Shown: one piece after another, positions 19,645 to 30,999 of the stretch | How positions within the stretch are numbered: position 1 is the first letter of the stretch | Layout: each line of letters opens with the position of its first letter | DNA from: Rusavskia elegans | Lineage: Eukaryota; Ascomycota; Lecanoromycetes; Teloschistales; Teloschistaceae | NCBI GenBank assembly: GCA_011316305.1 | Contig: SAUG01000062.1 | Span: 1 to 64,000, forward strand | Direction: 5' to 3' | DNA: 64,000 nt | Made by a program: the position numbers and the translations under genes | The notes under the pieces: generated by a model | The model's input: the letters and a program-made list of their open reading frames with translations, nothing else | The model's database searches: none | Told to the model about the DNA's origin: nothing

Positions 19645-20638
19645 ATGGCGCCCGCAAATCTACCCCCCATTTTCAATGCTACCTCCCAGGATATCGAGAT
19701 GCTGCTTGCAGCTCAATGTCATCTTGGCTCGAAGAATCTCCAGGTCCATATGGAGCCATATCTATGGAAGACCCGCCCGGATGGAATCAATGTGATCAAC
19801 ATCGGAAAGACATGGTGTGTGCATTAGCTGCAACAACGATTTCTTGTCGACGTTGGCAATTGAACTTACCTCGATCTACAGGGAGAAGATCGTTCTGGCA
19901 GCCCGCATCATTGCAGCGGTCGACAACCCTGCAGATATCGCTGTCATCTCCGCTCGCCCATATGGTCAGCGCGCTGTACTCAAGTTCGCCGCTCATACTG
20001 GTGCTGTCGCAATTGCTGGTCGCTTCACCCCTGGAAATTTCACCAATTACATCACCCGTTCGTTCAAAGAACCGCGTCTGATTATTGTCACCGACCCACG
20101 GACGGACGCTCAAGCAATCAAAGAAGCATCATACGTCAACATCCCTGTCGTCGCCCTTTGCGACACCGACTCCCCCACCGAATTCGTCGACGTCGCCATT
20201 CCCACAAACAACAAGGGCCGTCACGCGATTGGTCTGATCTGGTGGATGTTGTCTCGCGAAGTCCTCCGTTTGCGTGGGACTCTTGCCAACCGCGAAACAG
20301 AATGGGACGTCATGGTGGATCTCTACTTTTACCGTGATCCTGAAGCGGAAGAGAACAAGGATGCTTCCGGTGTGGAGGAAGGCAAGCTCCCAGGTGCGGA
20401 CGATGTTGGTCCACAAGCTATCGATCAAGGTTTTGGCGGTAATGCTGAATGGGAGGTGCCCGGTGGTGCACCAGGTGGAGCTGCAGCCTTCACCGCTGCG
20501 ACAAACACTGCTGGAGCTCCAGCGGGATCGAGTTGGGAAGCCGAAGGTGCTGACTGGGCCGCCAGCTCCGCCCCCGCGCAGACCGGTAATGAGGGCTGGA
20601 ACGCTGAGACCAAGAAAGAAGGGGAGGTCCAATGGTAG
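19645..20638 (+). CDS. RPS0: 40S ribosomal protein S0 (uS2)
   Basis: Exons 19645-19814 and 19882-20638 are joined across a 67-nt intron (GTGTGT...CTACAG) and encode 308 residues. The sequence follows eukaryotic uS2 closely: [20 protein letters not shown], then [21 protein letters not shown] (the intron splits this Trp codon), [60 protein letters not shown] and [20 protein letters not shown]. The C-terminal tail is acidic and Ala/Gly/Trp-rich, ending in EGEVQW, as in fungal homologues. It acts in 40S assembly and structure in the cytosol. The start ATG at 19645 agrees with family N-termini. Confidence 0.96.
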
Positions 20639-21280
20639 TGTCAGCTCGAGCATCACTGAGTGGCTTGATTGGGGTGGTGGAAAGCAGAACACATCCTTAG
20701 CAGTCGAGTTGAAGATCAACGGATGGCGCTTGATGAGGGAAAGATACCTGGTGGTCACTCGCTGGGGGAAAGCCCTGTGCTATCTATTGGGTGTACTTAG
20801 AGGTTGCCCACTTCAATCCTGCGACTACTGAGCCTCTTTCACACCGTATCCTTCCACATTGATGTTGGTGCAATCATTCGTCCAATTTCCATCGTAGATG
20901 TTACACCAGAGAAAGCAAGCCATCACCAGCTTGAACCCACAGGCTTCTGACCATCGCTGCCTCCATACCGTAGGTCCAAAATCATTTCCATTATTCATGT
21001 CCTCCTTTCAGTCTGCAAAAGCCCTGACTCAGAAAGATCCTTCATCTTTTGTCGCCACGGCTTCGCGAAGTTTTACCTTTCGTCTCAGCTGTGAATTCGC
21101 GCTGCTTCTGCCCACTAGCAAGTATCTCTTAGCCGAACAATGACGGCGAAGTTTGGATCCTTTTCAAGGAAGTGAGCCATGAAAACCTCCTTTTGAATTC
21201 ACATGGGGTTTGGAGGTCGAGCTTGGAGTACGGTACAATCGCCGACGGTACGAGCCAATATTGAGACTCAGGGGATCTCT
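20639..21280. other. Intergenic, convergent 3' region
   Basis: About 640 bp between the RPS0 stop and the stop of the minus-strand NACHT gene. No gene is supported. This is where the housekeeping stretch gives way to accessory genes. Confidence 0.5.
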
Positions 21281-24200
21281 CTAGATTGATTCGTCCGACT
21301 GTTCGATGGCTGTAAGGACGTCTTCCTCGCTCATGTGATCGTTTTCCGCAATGCTGTCCAGTACTTCGCGAATTGCCTCCACAACAGACGCCGAACCTCT
21401 CATTACGCTTTTTGGGCTCCATAAGAAATACCCCGCCACGGGCTCCAAGTCTATCGATACCTGATCTAGCCGTTGAGACTGGACATCAGTTGTCGGGAAC
21501 CACGTCGAATAGTACTTGACGAATCGAGTACGTTTGTAATGTTTTGCCCCAGCAGAGCGGATGCAGGCTTCCATCTCCGCATTTCCTATTTGAAACATCT
21601 CTAACATGGAGAGTAGTGAGACGTCTATGAAGCTTGAGAAGAAACATTTACCAGTGCTATTCTGGAAGTAGGTTTTTATAATCAGTCGTGTGTTCGGGTT
21701 CGCACCAGTTGACAAGAGCTTCTTTGTCAGTTCAAGACAACACTCTGTGAACTGTTGCTGCATGTTGCTGTACTTTTGCTGCACGGTAGTCAAGACACTG
21801 TGCCGGCAAATACTGGATGCGAACATCAGTAGATCAAGCAGCCTTCCATATAGCGAACCATATCGCGCTCGTAGCCCATTGAACCCTTTATCGCCGAAGT
21901 ACTCTTTCAGATTAAGATTAAGATTAAGGCCACACTGCAAAATTGCCTGAATTGTCAAGAGCCTTGGGAGACCAGCCGAGTAGAACAGTGGGAGATTCCT
22001 ATGTATTAAATCTCCAAACCCAACGATAGCAGCCTTGAGGAGAGCAGACATCCGATCAGCAGAAAAGATTGTCGTCGAGAGACACGACTGGACATAGTGG
22101 TGGCATCCAAAATATGCAGCAATACCAAGTCGGCTGTTCAGCAAGCAATAAAACCAGTCACGAGGATAGCTGCTGAAATACATGAACAAGCGGTCCAGGA
22201 AGTCGTGATTATTATCAAAAGGTTCTTTTGCGGGATTGCGGTTGTGGAAGATATAGAAGTCTTGAAGCGCCTGGCAAACTTGATTCACGAGACCGGTTTG
22301 CAATGGTTCTGCAGGCCTATCATTATCTGGCGGAACAGTAGAAGGTGACATGGTCGAAATAGAAAGCATGCTGTCCATAAGTGCATCAGGTAGTTCCAAG
22401 CAGTCGTGCAGGACGTAACCCGTGTGTGATATGATGTACGTTCCAATGATCCCACGAGCTACCAGAGCTTGGGCTTCCAAGAGCGCCGAGGAGCCAACAG
22501 AGGGAATCTCATACGCTGTCTGTACATATTCCATGGCGCTCCTATGTACGAAGTCTACCCCCCGATGAAAGCACTGCGTCGTTGCTTTCTGGTCCGTTAC
22601 CTCATGCCCATGGTTGTCAATCTCAAGGAGGCCACCGCAGCGTGAGGTAAGACGGGTCTCCAGAACTTGACATAGAGAGTTGAAGCGAGATTTAGTAAAG
22701 TAAGCGAGATCGAAGTCCATGAGATGACTCCATGGCTCACGCTCACCCAAGGCTAACATCACTAATGTTATCGGTGTTTTAAAACTTAGCCCTTTTGCCA
22801 TAATCAAGATGCCACAATAACGGACACACTCTTCCACATAAAGCTGGTCCAATTTGTGCAGCATGTGTGCATACAGCCCATTGATAGTATCAGGCGTTGT
22901 GGCGAGTCTTGAATGTAGCTCTTCGAGTGTATCACCGTCTCTTGATCCCCTGATGAGATCTTTCGTCATCAGGTCAAGCCAGAGGAAGACCCCTGAGGCC
23001 TTTTCCACCAAGGCCAGGACGAGAAGTCGTACATTATCCTCGGGTATAGGCAGGGCACTTTGTTTCTGCAGGCTCGGTCTCAGTTTTCCGGCAGCTGTTC
23101 GTTCGATATCTTCACGGTTTAGGTCCTGTACTCTGAGCTGAGAACATGACCGGAACTCTTGGCGAAAAGCTTGCTCTGGGCGGCTGGAGACGCATATCTT
23201 GCATCGAGAGCTGTTATTGAAAAGTTCAATCATGTGCAAGAGGTATTCTTCATCACCGACGAACTCATCGAGCCCATCCACAAAGGCACACAAACTAATA
23301 TTGGCAGGCTTTTCGTTGAGGAACCGATTGAGTAGAGACATAAGACCCTGGTCAGTCCATGTCGTAAGAGGGGTCCAGCTTCTCGATACCTCCATTACGC
23401 CTTTGGACCTTCCGGTGGGCGACTCCACCAGGTTGGCCAATGCTGGCCATTGCGTACCAATTTGATACAGCAGCGACCTCAGGAGCCCTGTGCAGCTCTT
23501 CTGTAAGGCCATACCTGCATTCCAGAAGAAGAAAGAGATGACTATGAGGTCTGTTCCCTTTTCCCAATCGGCCAGTAGTTGTGTAGTACGGTCGTTCGTC
23601 ACGATATATTTCATCAGCGTCGATTTTCCAGATCCAGGCTTGCCGGTGATCCAATATACACCGTTCTCGGTCTCCAGCCACTTGCAAAAATTAGACCATG
23701 GCCGCGTTCTGCTCTGTTGATCGTCTGATGAATCAAAAACCCAGCGGCACGTTCCTTCGAATGCCTCAGGGATCTGTTCTTCTCTTGACACGATCTCTGG
23801 GAAGAAGAGACTTTTGAGTAAACGTGTATGTAAGAGACGGTCTTCTGTAGCCTTCGCATGGCTATCAAAATTCATGTCCAGCAGCTGCGCAACAGTATTA
23901 TGGCCTTGTTGCAGGCCTAGAGCGAGAGCTTGCACACCTTGTTCTAAAGATTTAATGTCCTGTGTGTCCCTCAGGGAGCGAGCATCGAGTCGAATCAATA
24001 TGCGAGTATCAAGTACACGTTTGTACTTCTCGAGAAGGTCTTGCTTCTCTTTCAGTAAAGCTTTCCGTCGGGCGATTTGGACAATTTTCGTAATGGCATG
24101 GCGTAGACCGCTTTGTTCGAGCCTAAGCTTGCGCAGCTCCGCGAGTAGGTCTTCGGCGACTTCAGTACACTTGGAAGATAGTTTGACGATCTCGACATCA

Positions 24201-24608
24201 TCTTGTGTGCGGGGTGTCGTAGCTTGACTTGTCGTAGCATTTAGTCGACGTGTCGACTCGACTTTTGCATCAATTAGTATACTCTGGGGACAACTTGGAA
24301 ATTTCTCACATGAAGGGCGAGAAATGTTGTCAATAAAACCAACGGAGCAACTCCTCCGGTCAATTATGAAAAACCGTTTGGGTGTATCGAGGTACAACAT
24401 TGAGTGTGAAGAGCTTGGGAAAGTGAAGTAGAGATCCGAAAGTGTAAAGTATATACCAACCTAACGCAGCTGTGACCTCGATTGTTTCTCTATGCTCAGC
24501 TAACGAGCCGTCCCGGCATAACTCACGACACTGTGCAAGTACCTTGAAGCTCATATCGACCACCTGTAGGATGCCTGCCGCAAGGCTGAAAGCCGTCACC
24601 GGATCCAT
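21281..24608 (-). CDS. NACHT-domain STAND protein (fungal NLR-like receptor)
   Basis: Two exons: 24608-24461 (MDPVTAFSLAAGILQVVDMS) and 24261-21281, with a 199-nt intron (24262-24460; donor GTTGGT, branch TACTAAT, acceptor CAAAAG). The join is in frame, gives VTAALVESTRRLN and makes 1042 residues. Residues 1-120 fit the fungal STAND N-terminal helical domain, followed by a coiled region. The NTPase has WITGKPGSGKSTLMKYIV (Walker A at about 256-264), ISFFFWNAGMALQKS, and LCAFVDGLDEF (Walker B at about 378-383), then an unassigned helical region common in such fungal proteins (VDFVHRSAMEYV near 645). I see no clear ankyrin, WD or TPR repeats at the C-terminus. Such proteins act in fungal non-self recognition and cell death, but the trigger of this one is unknown. 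The first exon is the least certain part. Confidence 0.82.
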
Positions 24609-26188
24609 ATCGTGCGCTGTCAAACCACACCGATCGGGATGTGTGAGCTCCAGTGCAGGAGCGAGAATTTGCATGCAAATGAGTGTGTATTGTATATTCT
24701 GGGAAGCAGGAGAAGAGGAAATCTATGAGTAGTGCGCGTGGTGAGTGAACGCTAGGCCTGAATAGGATGTGCACGTGACCTCAGAGGTCCGTTCTCCATC
24801 GTCTATCCCGGAGTCGTCTCCGCATCGACCATAAACGCCATGTTCGCAGGTCTTCAGGATGCGAAGCAAGTGGAAGAAAGACAGGTGAACTTTAGTCTTC
24901 AAGAACCGCGAGTCGTTGTCTCGAAGTAGAGGGAGGATGATGCTGAGAGATATCAATTCCAGCTGACGTCCTCATTGTATGCAGGTGAAGCCCGCTAAGC
25001 CGCCTTTGGCCGGTTTCCACTTCACCCAGTCATGCTACCTGTTGCCTGGATCTCACCCTCCAATATACCTTAACCATGACCTGCAAGACCGGCTCAAGCT
25101 CTTTATGTATGTTGCTTTTCTGCGGTGCTATATAAGATCGGGGTTACACGGGAGACTTTTCTACAAAGTAATTTCGTTCTCCGAACCTGCCAATTGTCAA
25201 TGATGAGATCAGACCAGACATACCAGATCTGACGATATCTACGATTCTATCGGCAGGCGGCATGTTAGGAGTTAATACAGCTGGCGTTCCGCCACGGTGT
25301 AGTGGGTATATCCAGCAATTCGGCGAGCTTCCGTGGTGTGTTTTGAAACACAACTGTTTTGCAAGCTACTTTTGCTGCCATCCTTTGCTGCATCTTGTGA
25401 CGGTCCCTGAGCTGATATCAGGACCAATCATTCTGGTCCTTCCCGCAAGAGAGTTTGATGTGACGAGTATGTGAGTACGGTGGTAGAGAAAGATTCCAGA
25501 TGGACATCAAAGCTTCTGGTACGGGATCCCTGGTTGGTAACTAAAGCCATGACTGATCTTGTATATAGCCAGTACCGAGTTACTTAATGAAGATATGTCG
25601 ACTTCATACTCTAGAATGGCGGAGATCGAAATTTTTGGATTAGTCATCTCATTTCTGATGATCCGAGGAAGGAGCTAAAGCCCATTAAGCTAGCTTATAA
25701 CGAGCCTAGCGCTCGGAACCTTCCGAGCCGAGGCACAGGAGGCTTAGCGCCAAGGCGCACATTTTGGAAAGCCAACATCACACGTATTATTAAGTTCATC
25801 GCAAAGGTTTATCCTTGGAGCAGTAAGCTCTCCGTTACTCTCTTCCCTTTTTCAAAACGACGAAAACCCGTTAGCTCGACATATCTTACGCGTGTTCCTC
25901 CCTGTGCCTGCTCTTCCCACGCTCAGAAAGATGTAGATAGCCTCACATGGCGAGCTTGTCGCTTCGCATGGCGCCTTCGCAGCGCAAAAAAGATCCCGGG
26001 CTGGAGCAAGCGATCATGCGCCGTCGCGAAGATACTGCCAATCTCAGCACGTCGACGCTTATACTTAGGGTTCTTTTGTCCGCTATTTCTATCTGTATTT
26101 CACTGAATGATCCTCGTTTTCCCCAGCCCAGCAGGAAGAGATATCCTGGAGTAGTCACTCGTCAATCTCCTGGTTCAGCTCGACAAGC
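24609..26188. other. Long intergenic region
   Basis: About 1.58 kb between the divergent NACHT gene and the secreted-protein gene. I found no frame with family character. One 18-bp near-palindrome lies at 25,711-25,728. Base composition is still normal here, with CpA and TpG present, so the region has not suffered the mutation seen after 30.9 kb. Confidence 0.45.
25711..25728. repeat. Perfect short inverted repeat
   Basis: GCTCGGAA-CC-TTCCGAGC is an 8-bp perfect stem with a 2-bp centre. It sits in a locally GC-rich patch that also holds related GCC(T/A)AGCGC phrases at 25,704 and 25,740. It may be an operator or the core of a small degenerate element; nothing else supports either reading. 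Confidence 0.4.
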
Positions 26189-26988
26189 ATGTTCTTCTCA
26201 CGGCATCTCATCCCCCTCAGCATCCTATTTTTCGCTCTCACATCCCTCGCCATGAGCATTCCCACCCCTGCATACACCTCAAGAACGCAATCGTTCGGAG
26301 CAAACACGACGTCACCCATAGATCCTCTGATCTCAAATGTCGGCATCGATCCTTCCCGCCATCCCGACTGGGCGGGCATCATGCAATTGAGCGATTGCGA
26401 AAAAGCCCGAAATTATTTCAACGGCCGTGTGGCCTTCTACAACCCCAAGAAGCCTATGACGTTCTGGTCGCAGAGATGGACCGTGCGACCGCCGGGGGAT
26501 GAGTTCGAGTTGCCGTTCGGGACCAGATACAGTAAGTCGAGAAAACTATCACCCTCCTGCAAATTGCAAATCCCCCTCTCCCCTCTTGTATCCAGATCCT
26601 CCCCGAAACTCGGTTCGTTCGTCGTTGGTCTATATGTGTTGAACGAGTACCGCCAATAGAGACCTGCACACTCCTCTTGCGCATGGCGAAGGACTTCGGA
26701 AACAACGTTCTGCCTATAGGCAGCGAGTTCTCGGATGAGACGGATAATCTCCCAGCCGGGATCCTTACATGGGAAGACATCCTAGATAGCATAAACGATA
26801 CGCTGGAACATGTTGAGTACATTAAGTCACCTGATTGGACGTATGGCTATAGTCAGGAAGGGCATGAGGCTGTGGTGATGTTCATACCAAGCTCGAGCGT
26901 TATGAGTCGCAGATGGGCGACGGGTATGAGGACTGGGTTGGGGGATGTTATGGTAAGGGTGCATAGGCCTGGCGGGAGCCTTGAATGA
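26189..26988 (+). CDS. Small secreted protein, unknown
   Basis: Exons 26189-26531 and 26660-26988 are joined in frame across a 128-nt intron (donor GTAAGT, acceptor CCAATAG) and encode 223 residues. The N-terminus is a good signal peptide (MFFSRHLIPLSILFFALTSL, with cleavage likely after LAMS or nearby). The mature protein has one Cys before the intron (LSDCEKARNYF) and one just after the junction (YKTCTLLL), a spacing that recalls a loose group of fungal secreted proteins with a DC...W...C core. There is no membrane helix after the signal. An earlier acceptor at about 26,595 would lead to a stop, so I used the later one. It could be an effector-type protein; that is inference from size, secretion and the nearby repeat block. 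Confidence 0.68.
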
Positions 26989-28109
26989 GGGGTTTGTTTG
27001 GGATTAGTGGAGAAGCTGGGTTGTTCAGTTTTGTCGTCGCAGCAGCATTGACCATGATTTACACGAGCAGTCTCTCCAGGTATCATTTCAGCGGGCAAGG
27101 TTCGTCAGCAGTCTCGTGGACCCGGAGAAGGTCACCATGTGCTTCGGCAATCTTGTACGCGTGAGAGAGGGGCAAGATTCCGAGCGACGTGGAGACGTTG
27201 CCGACGTGCATGCAGTCCGTGTCGAGTCTCTAGCCTGAGGGGGCCAGGTAGTGGATTGGCCTTAGCCATTTATCTCTATTTTCAGGCTTGGACACGGCCT
27301 CCGAGCCCGTGCTAGGGTTGACTAGAGCTCTTCCGTGGGCAGCTTCTGCGGGTGTCCCATCCACACTTGTCAATATGCTCACCTTCGAGGCGAGGGAAAT
27401 CTTTCTCACTCATAGGGGCGAAAGAAACCACAGCTAGAACCGACGATGCGAAGGTAGGCCAAGCTGATCCATTAATAGATCAGTATACGTCCTCTGTATA
27501 GCAGCCATCCAATGCCCTCCGTCACCCTCTATCACCCGTTGGAGAGATAGCTTCGTCGACACAAGGATAGGAAGAGCGCAACATTCTTCTTCCACTCTCT
27601 CATGAATTAGTGGCACGTTTACCTTCCGTCAAGGTAGCCAGTGCCCCATATGGCTTGGCACTCTGAAAGGTGGAAATAGTGGGATATGAGAAAATGGCCA
27701 ACGATGGCATTGAATCTGTCGAGAAGAGGGCCAATGTTAATGTAGAGGCCGTACGGCGTCGGACCGAACATGCAGTAACCGCAGACCCAGAGTGTGAAGG
27801 CCATTGTGACAGTAATTCTAGAATCTGCTCAGCGTTCTGGGTCGTATAAAAGGATGAGCCACGTTTTCATGTATTATCGGCTGCTTGTTATATGGTTTGC
27901 GCCCATCGGATGTCATACCCAGTCTCGTCGAATGCTGAAGGGCTTTGGTCTTGGGGTAACGCTAAGAGCTAGCACGGAATATATGTAGGGTCATTAGGGA
28001 TGGTTTGGAATTGCCCGATTAGGAAAGATGCGCTAGATCTTCGCGCAGTATCGCATTGCTTGGCATCTCTTCTGATGAAATATTCTTTGACCTTTTTAAC
28101 CACTTCCTC
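26989..28109. other. Intergenic with short unsupported frames
   Basis: About 1.1 kb. Two short minus-strand frames (27,619-27,804 and 27,434-27,616) lie in series and could be exons of a degraded gene, but I found no splice pair joining them and no recognisable family, so I did not call a gene. Confidence 0.4.
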
Positions 28110-29759
28110 TCAAGACTGGTTAATATACGCCTGTACCGTGCCAATGCTAAGCGCAACCAGCGCAACCAGATAGGCTGCGACACCAAAGGCGCCCTGGAGG
28201 TCGTGCTTCAGAACCGACCAAGAGATGGCGAAGACCAGACTGCCGAGAAGTAAGAGCGCAAGCGACAGCAGAAAGATTCTTGTCCATGCCCAGCCTTCGA
28301 CAAGATGGATTCCCCAACCCAGGCTGGTCCCCATCTGCGCGCAGACGGCAAGTCTCTGCTTGCGCTTTTTGGGGGAGCGTATGAAAGTGATTGCCTTCTC
28401 GTTCGCCTCGTGTGGATGATGGAACAGGTGAGTCATGAGATTTTCGCCGATGGGTGGTATAAGGTCACAAGACTGATAGACATACTCCTCCTTCCTAGAC
28501 TCAGGTGGCATGTCTGGTACTTTACGGACATCGACGAGGTCTTTTGGGTGTAGTTCGAACTAGGTATCTCAGCATATTATGTGAAATTCAAGGGATGACG
28601 ACGCTGCTTACCTGGACATATCTGATACTCCGAACCACTTTCATAGATAACCGGGACCACCATGCTTTTTTGAGGCTGATGTATAATTGACGCAATTCGG
28701 TGAACAGCTCTTGATCCGATGTCATCGAGCATACATTCAGATGCAGCAAGCTAGTGGGTCGTTGCCAAGCTTGAGCACACACGAGGAGCCACTTGCTCTC
28801 CGGGCCACATGTGATAGTGGTTGCAGTCGGGCGACCATCCAAAGGGCGAGGATCATAAGGCACTGTGTTGATAGGAACAGGAAATCCTGCATGTTGGGAG
28901 GTTGAGTTGGCAGTGGCGACTGTACCCGAAGGCTGGACTAAATGAGGATGATTAGAGGAGGTGGATGGTTGACCGCTCGGCCTCTGCTGGCTTGGTGCAT
29001 GAAGCGCTAGCCTCAACTCATCGGCGGCACCTGGGCGAAGCTCTACGAAGTCATCATACATGGAACGACCACATGCCTTTGTGCCGGTCAACACTCGATA
29101 CAAACATTCAACGTCGGATTATCAATGTAAGGACTTACGCATGTCCACCTAACGCGTGTCTTCGTAGCCGATAGAGGAGCTTCTGTTTCGATGGCATCTA
29201 CAAGGACAGAAATATAATGGCGTAAGCCAAAGTTTCCGAGCCGTGCCACAAGTTGCTTGCCGTTGGAAAAGAGCGACATCCGTGTCATATACGGCCTCGG
29301 TGACAAAACCGATGGGTCGGTTTCCCTAAATACTGGATCTTGTGCTTGCGGATAGCTCTCCCCCCTCTCCAAGTGGGGACTTTGCTGAGTGACGTTTTCT
29401 TCCCTGATCTCCGGACAGTCTTCTGATACTTGATCAGTATCTGAGGAGGGACTGGCTAGTCCAGCAGGAAGACCATCTGGCGCGGTAGGAATGGAGCTGG
29501 CTCTACTCGTGGCTCGAGAGGTTGCATTGGAAACACCACTTGTGGATGGGGCGCTTATTGATTCCGTATCCTCGGCTGTAGCCAAACCGGTTTCGTGCTC
29601 TGCGTAAACATATCTGAGAACTCTGTTTGAGTATCTGACCGCCGTTGACGCCGGTACAGACTCAGAGCTCATAGCGCTCGAGGCTCTTGTAGAACTGGTA
29701 ACATCCTGATTTGCAACATCTCTCATACGGCTGCCGCCGGGGCGTGATAATGAGGTCAT
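28110..29759 (-). CDS. Conserved fungal protein with C-terminal membrane helices, three or more exons
   Basis: Exon A is 29759-29139, exon B 29076-28612 and exon C 28559-28110. Introns are 62 nt (29077-29138, GTAAGT...CACAAAG) and 52 nt (28560-28611, GTAAGC...ACCTAG). The spliced product is 511 residues. The junctions rebuild blocks I associate with a lineage-specific family of filamentous fungi: RVRWTCACGRSMYDDFVELRPGA across A/B (a Cys-x-Cys-Gly pair) and RYVQFELHPKDLVDVRKVPD across B/C, then QSCDLIPPIGENLM. Exon A is a Ser/Thr-rich disordered region. The C-terminus has two hydrophobic helices (RIFLLSLALLLLGSLVFAIS and AAYLVALVALSIGTV). The start at 29759 is the first ATG after an upstream stop; a 5' exon may exist around 29,930-30,057 (membrane-like IIGFGIAAGVTIIVHTIIL), but no in-frame splice pair was found. 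Function unknown. Confidence 0.7.
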
Positions 29760-30904
29760 GTCGCCAGGTAATAGAGCCAGACTGGAAGGAGTAAAGCTTC
29801 CAGTGTTTTTGGTCCATTGGTACTCCCATTCCCCTGATGCTGTTATTCAGCTCTCGGTCTAAGGGCCTAGAGTAAGGATTGAAACGCAGCAGTAAAGAGA
29901 CACTCACCTGTGCTAAGATTATAGTGTGAACGATAATAGTCACGCCAGCCGCTATCCCAAACCCAATAATCTGACATGCTTCTTGACGAGGGCCGATGAT
30001 ACTCTTGTGTGCTGTGGCAGAGAAGGTCGCCACTCTCCGATCCTCAGTGTTTTTCAATTTGGTCTATCTCGCAGGATGTCGGGCCTTTCCAATTGGATTT
30101 TCGATGGGTAAATCATATGACATACCGGAAAAGCTTTCTGATTTAATGGAACCATTTGCCCCAGTCAGCCATTTTTGGTTACCTAGCTGTTTGTTGCAGA
30201 TTTCCTCCGGGCTTGGGTTCCCTACCTTTGCCATTCGGGAAAGTCGAGATGGGCTGCTCTATGTGTGCCTCTTCCTCGGTTTTGTAGAGTCCATGAGCCC
30301 AAGCACCCCTTGGGGGGGCATCTATATGCTGGGTGTTTACTTACCCGTGAGCCTTTCTGACGTGGCTGAGGCAGCCCCTCGCCCAATGAGGCAGGTAGCT
30401 GTCCCCATCGGTGCAAGATGTGCGGCCTTGCACAGCCTCTTCCTGCAGCTTTCTCTTGGGCATTGGAAGCTCACTGGGGCACCGTAATCATTGGTGAACG
30501 GCCGACGAGCGAGGATGACCAGGATATGTGGACGCCTCTTCATATCTTGGGGAGAATGATTGATGCCAGGCGACGTTCCCATTGGACTCGGCTTCGTCCG
30601 CTTGCTCGTTGCTCAGATGATTGTTCTAATGGAATGAGTGGCACAAGTGGCGATAAACAGTCTGTGGGTACAACTGTACTGACAGTCCCTTGAGTCCATC
30701 CGGAGCGAGTACAAGCTGTACCCATCCCTTGTACTTTTACAGCTTGATCCGGCATGCCTTGATGCTGGCTTAGTCCCTCGCCTATTGCAGGCGTCGAGCC
30801 CCGATCACTCAAAGCTTGTTGTGCCAATGCGGATGGGAAAACAGCGGCCAATGAAGGCGGGGCGCTTACATAGTACTTCGTCAGCCTCATTAGGGCGAGT
30901 CACA
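29760..30904. other. Last normal-composition stretch before the AT-rich block
   Basis: About 1.1 kb with normal dinucleotides. The short frames on both strands are not supported as genes. It ends at about 30,904, where the composition switches within a few tens of bases. Confidence 0.5.
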
Positions 30905-30999
30905 GTTGCTCTATACAACGTATAAATAGTATTACGAAGTAGTAAATCGTTAATAACTTAGCGTTTTCGTATAAATTGTATATTAGATTTCGGCGTATC

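Noticed and set aside
27434..27804. Two short minus-strand frames in series, possible exons
   Set aside because: A GTAAAC lies at the junction, but no acceptor and branch site give a reasonable in-frame intron, and no family is recognised.
29880..30057. Possible 5' membrane exon for the gene at 28110-29759
   Set aside because: A CAG|GTGAGT donor exists, but the available acceptors (AACAG, ATCAG) do not match its phase with the frame leading into the ATG at 29759.
30222..30890. Several overlapping 60-120-codon frames just left of the AT block
   Set aside because: None has homologous features, consistent splice sites or a coherent pattern; both strands are equally open.
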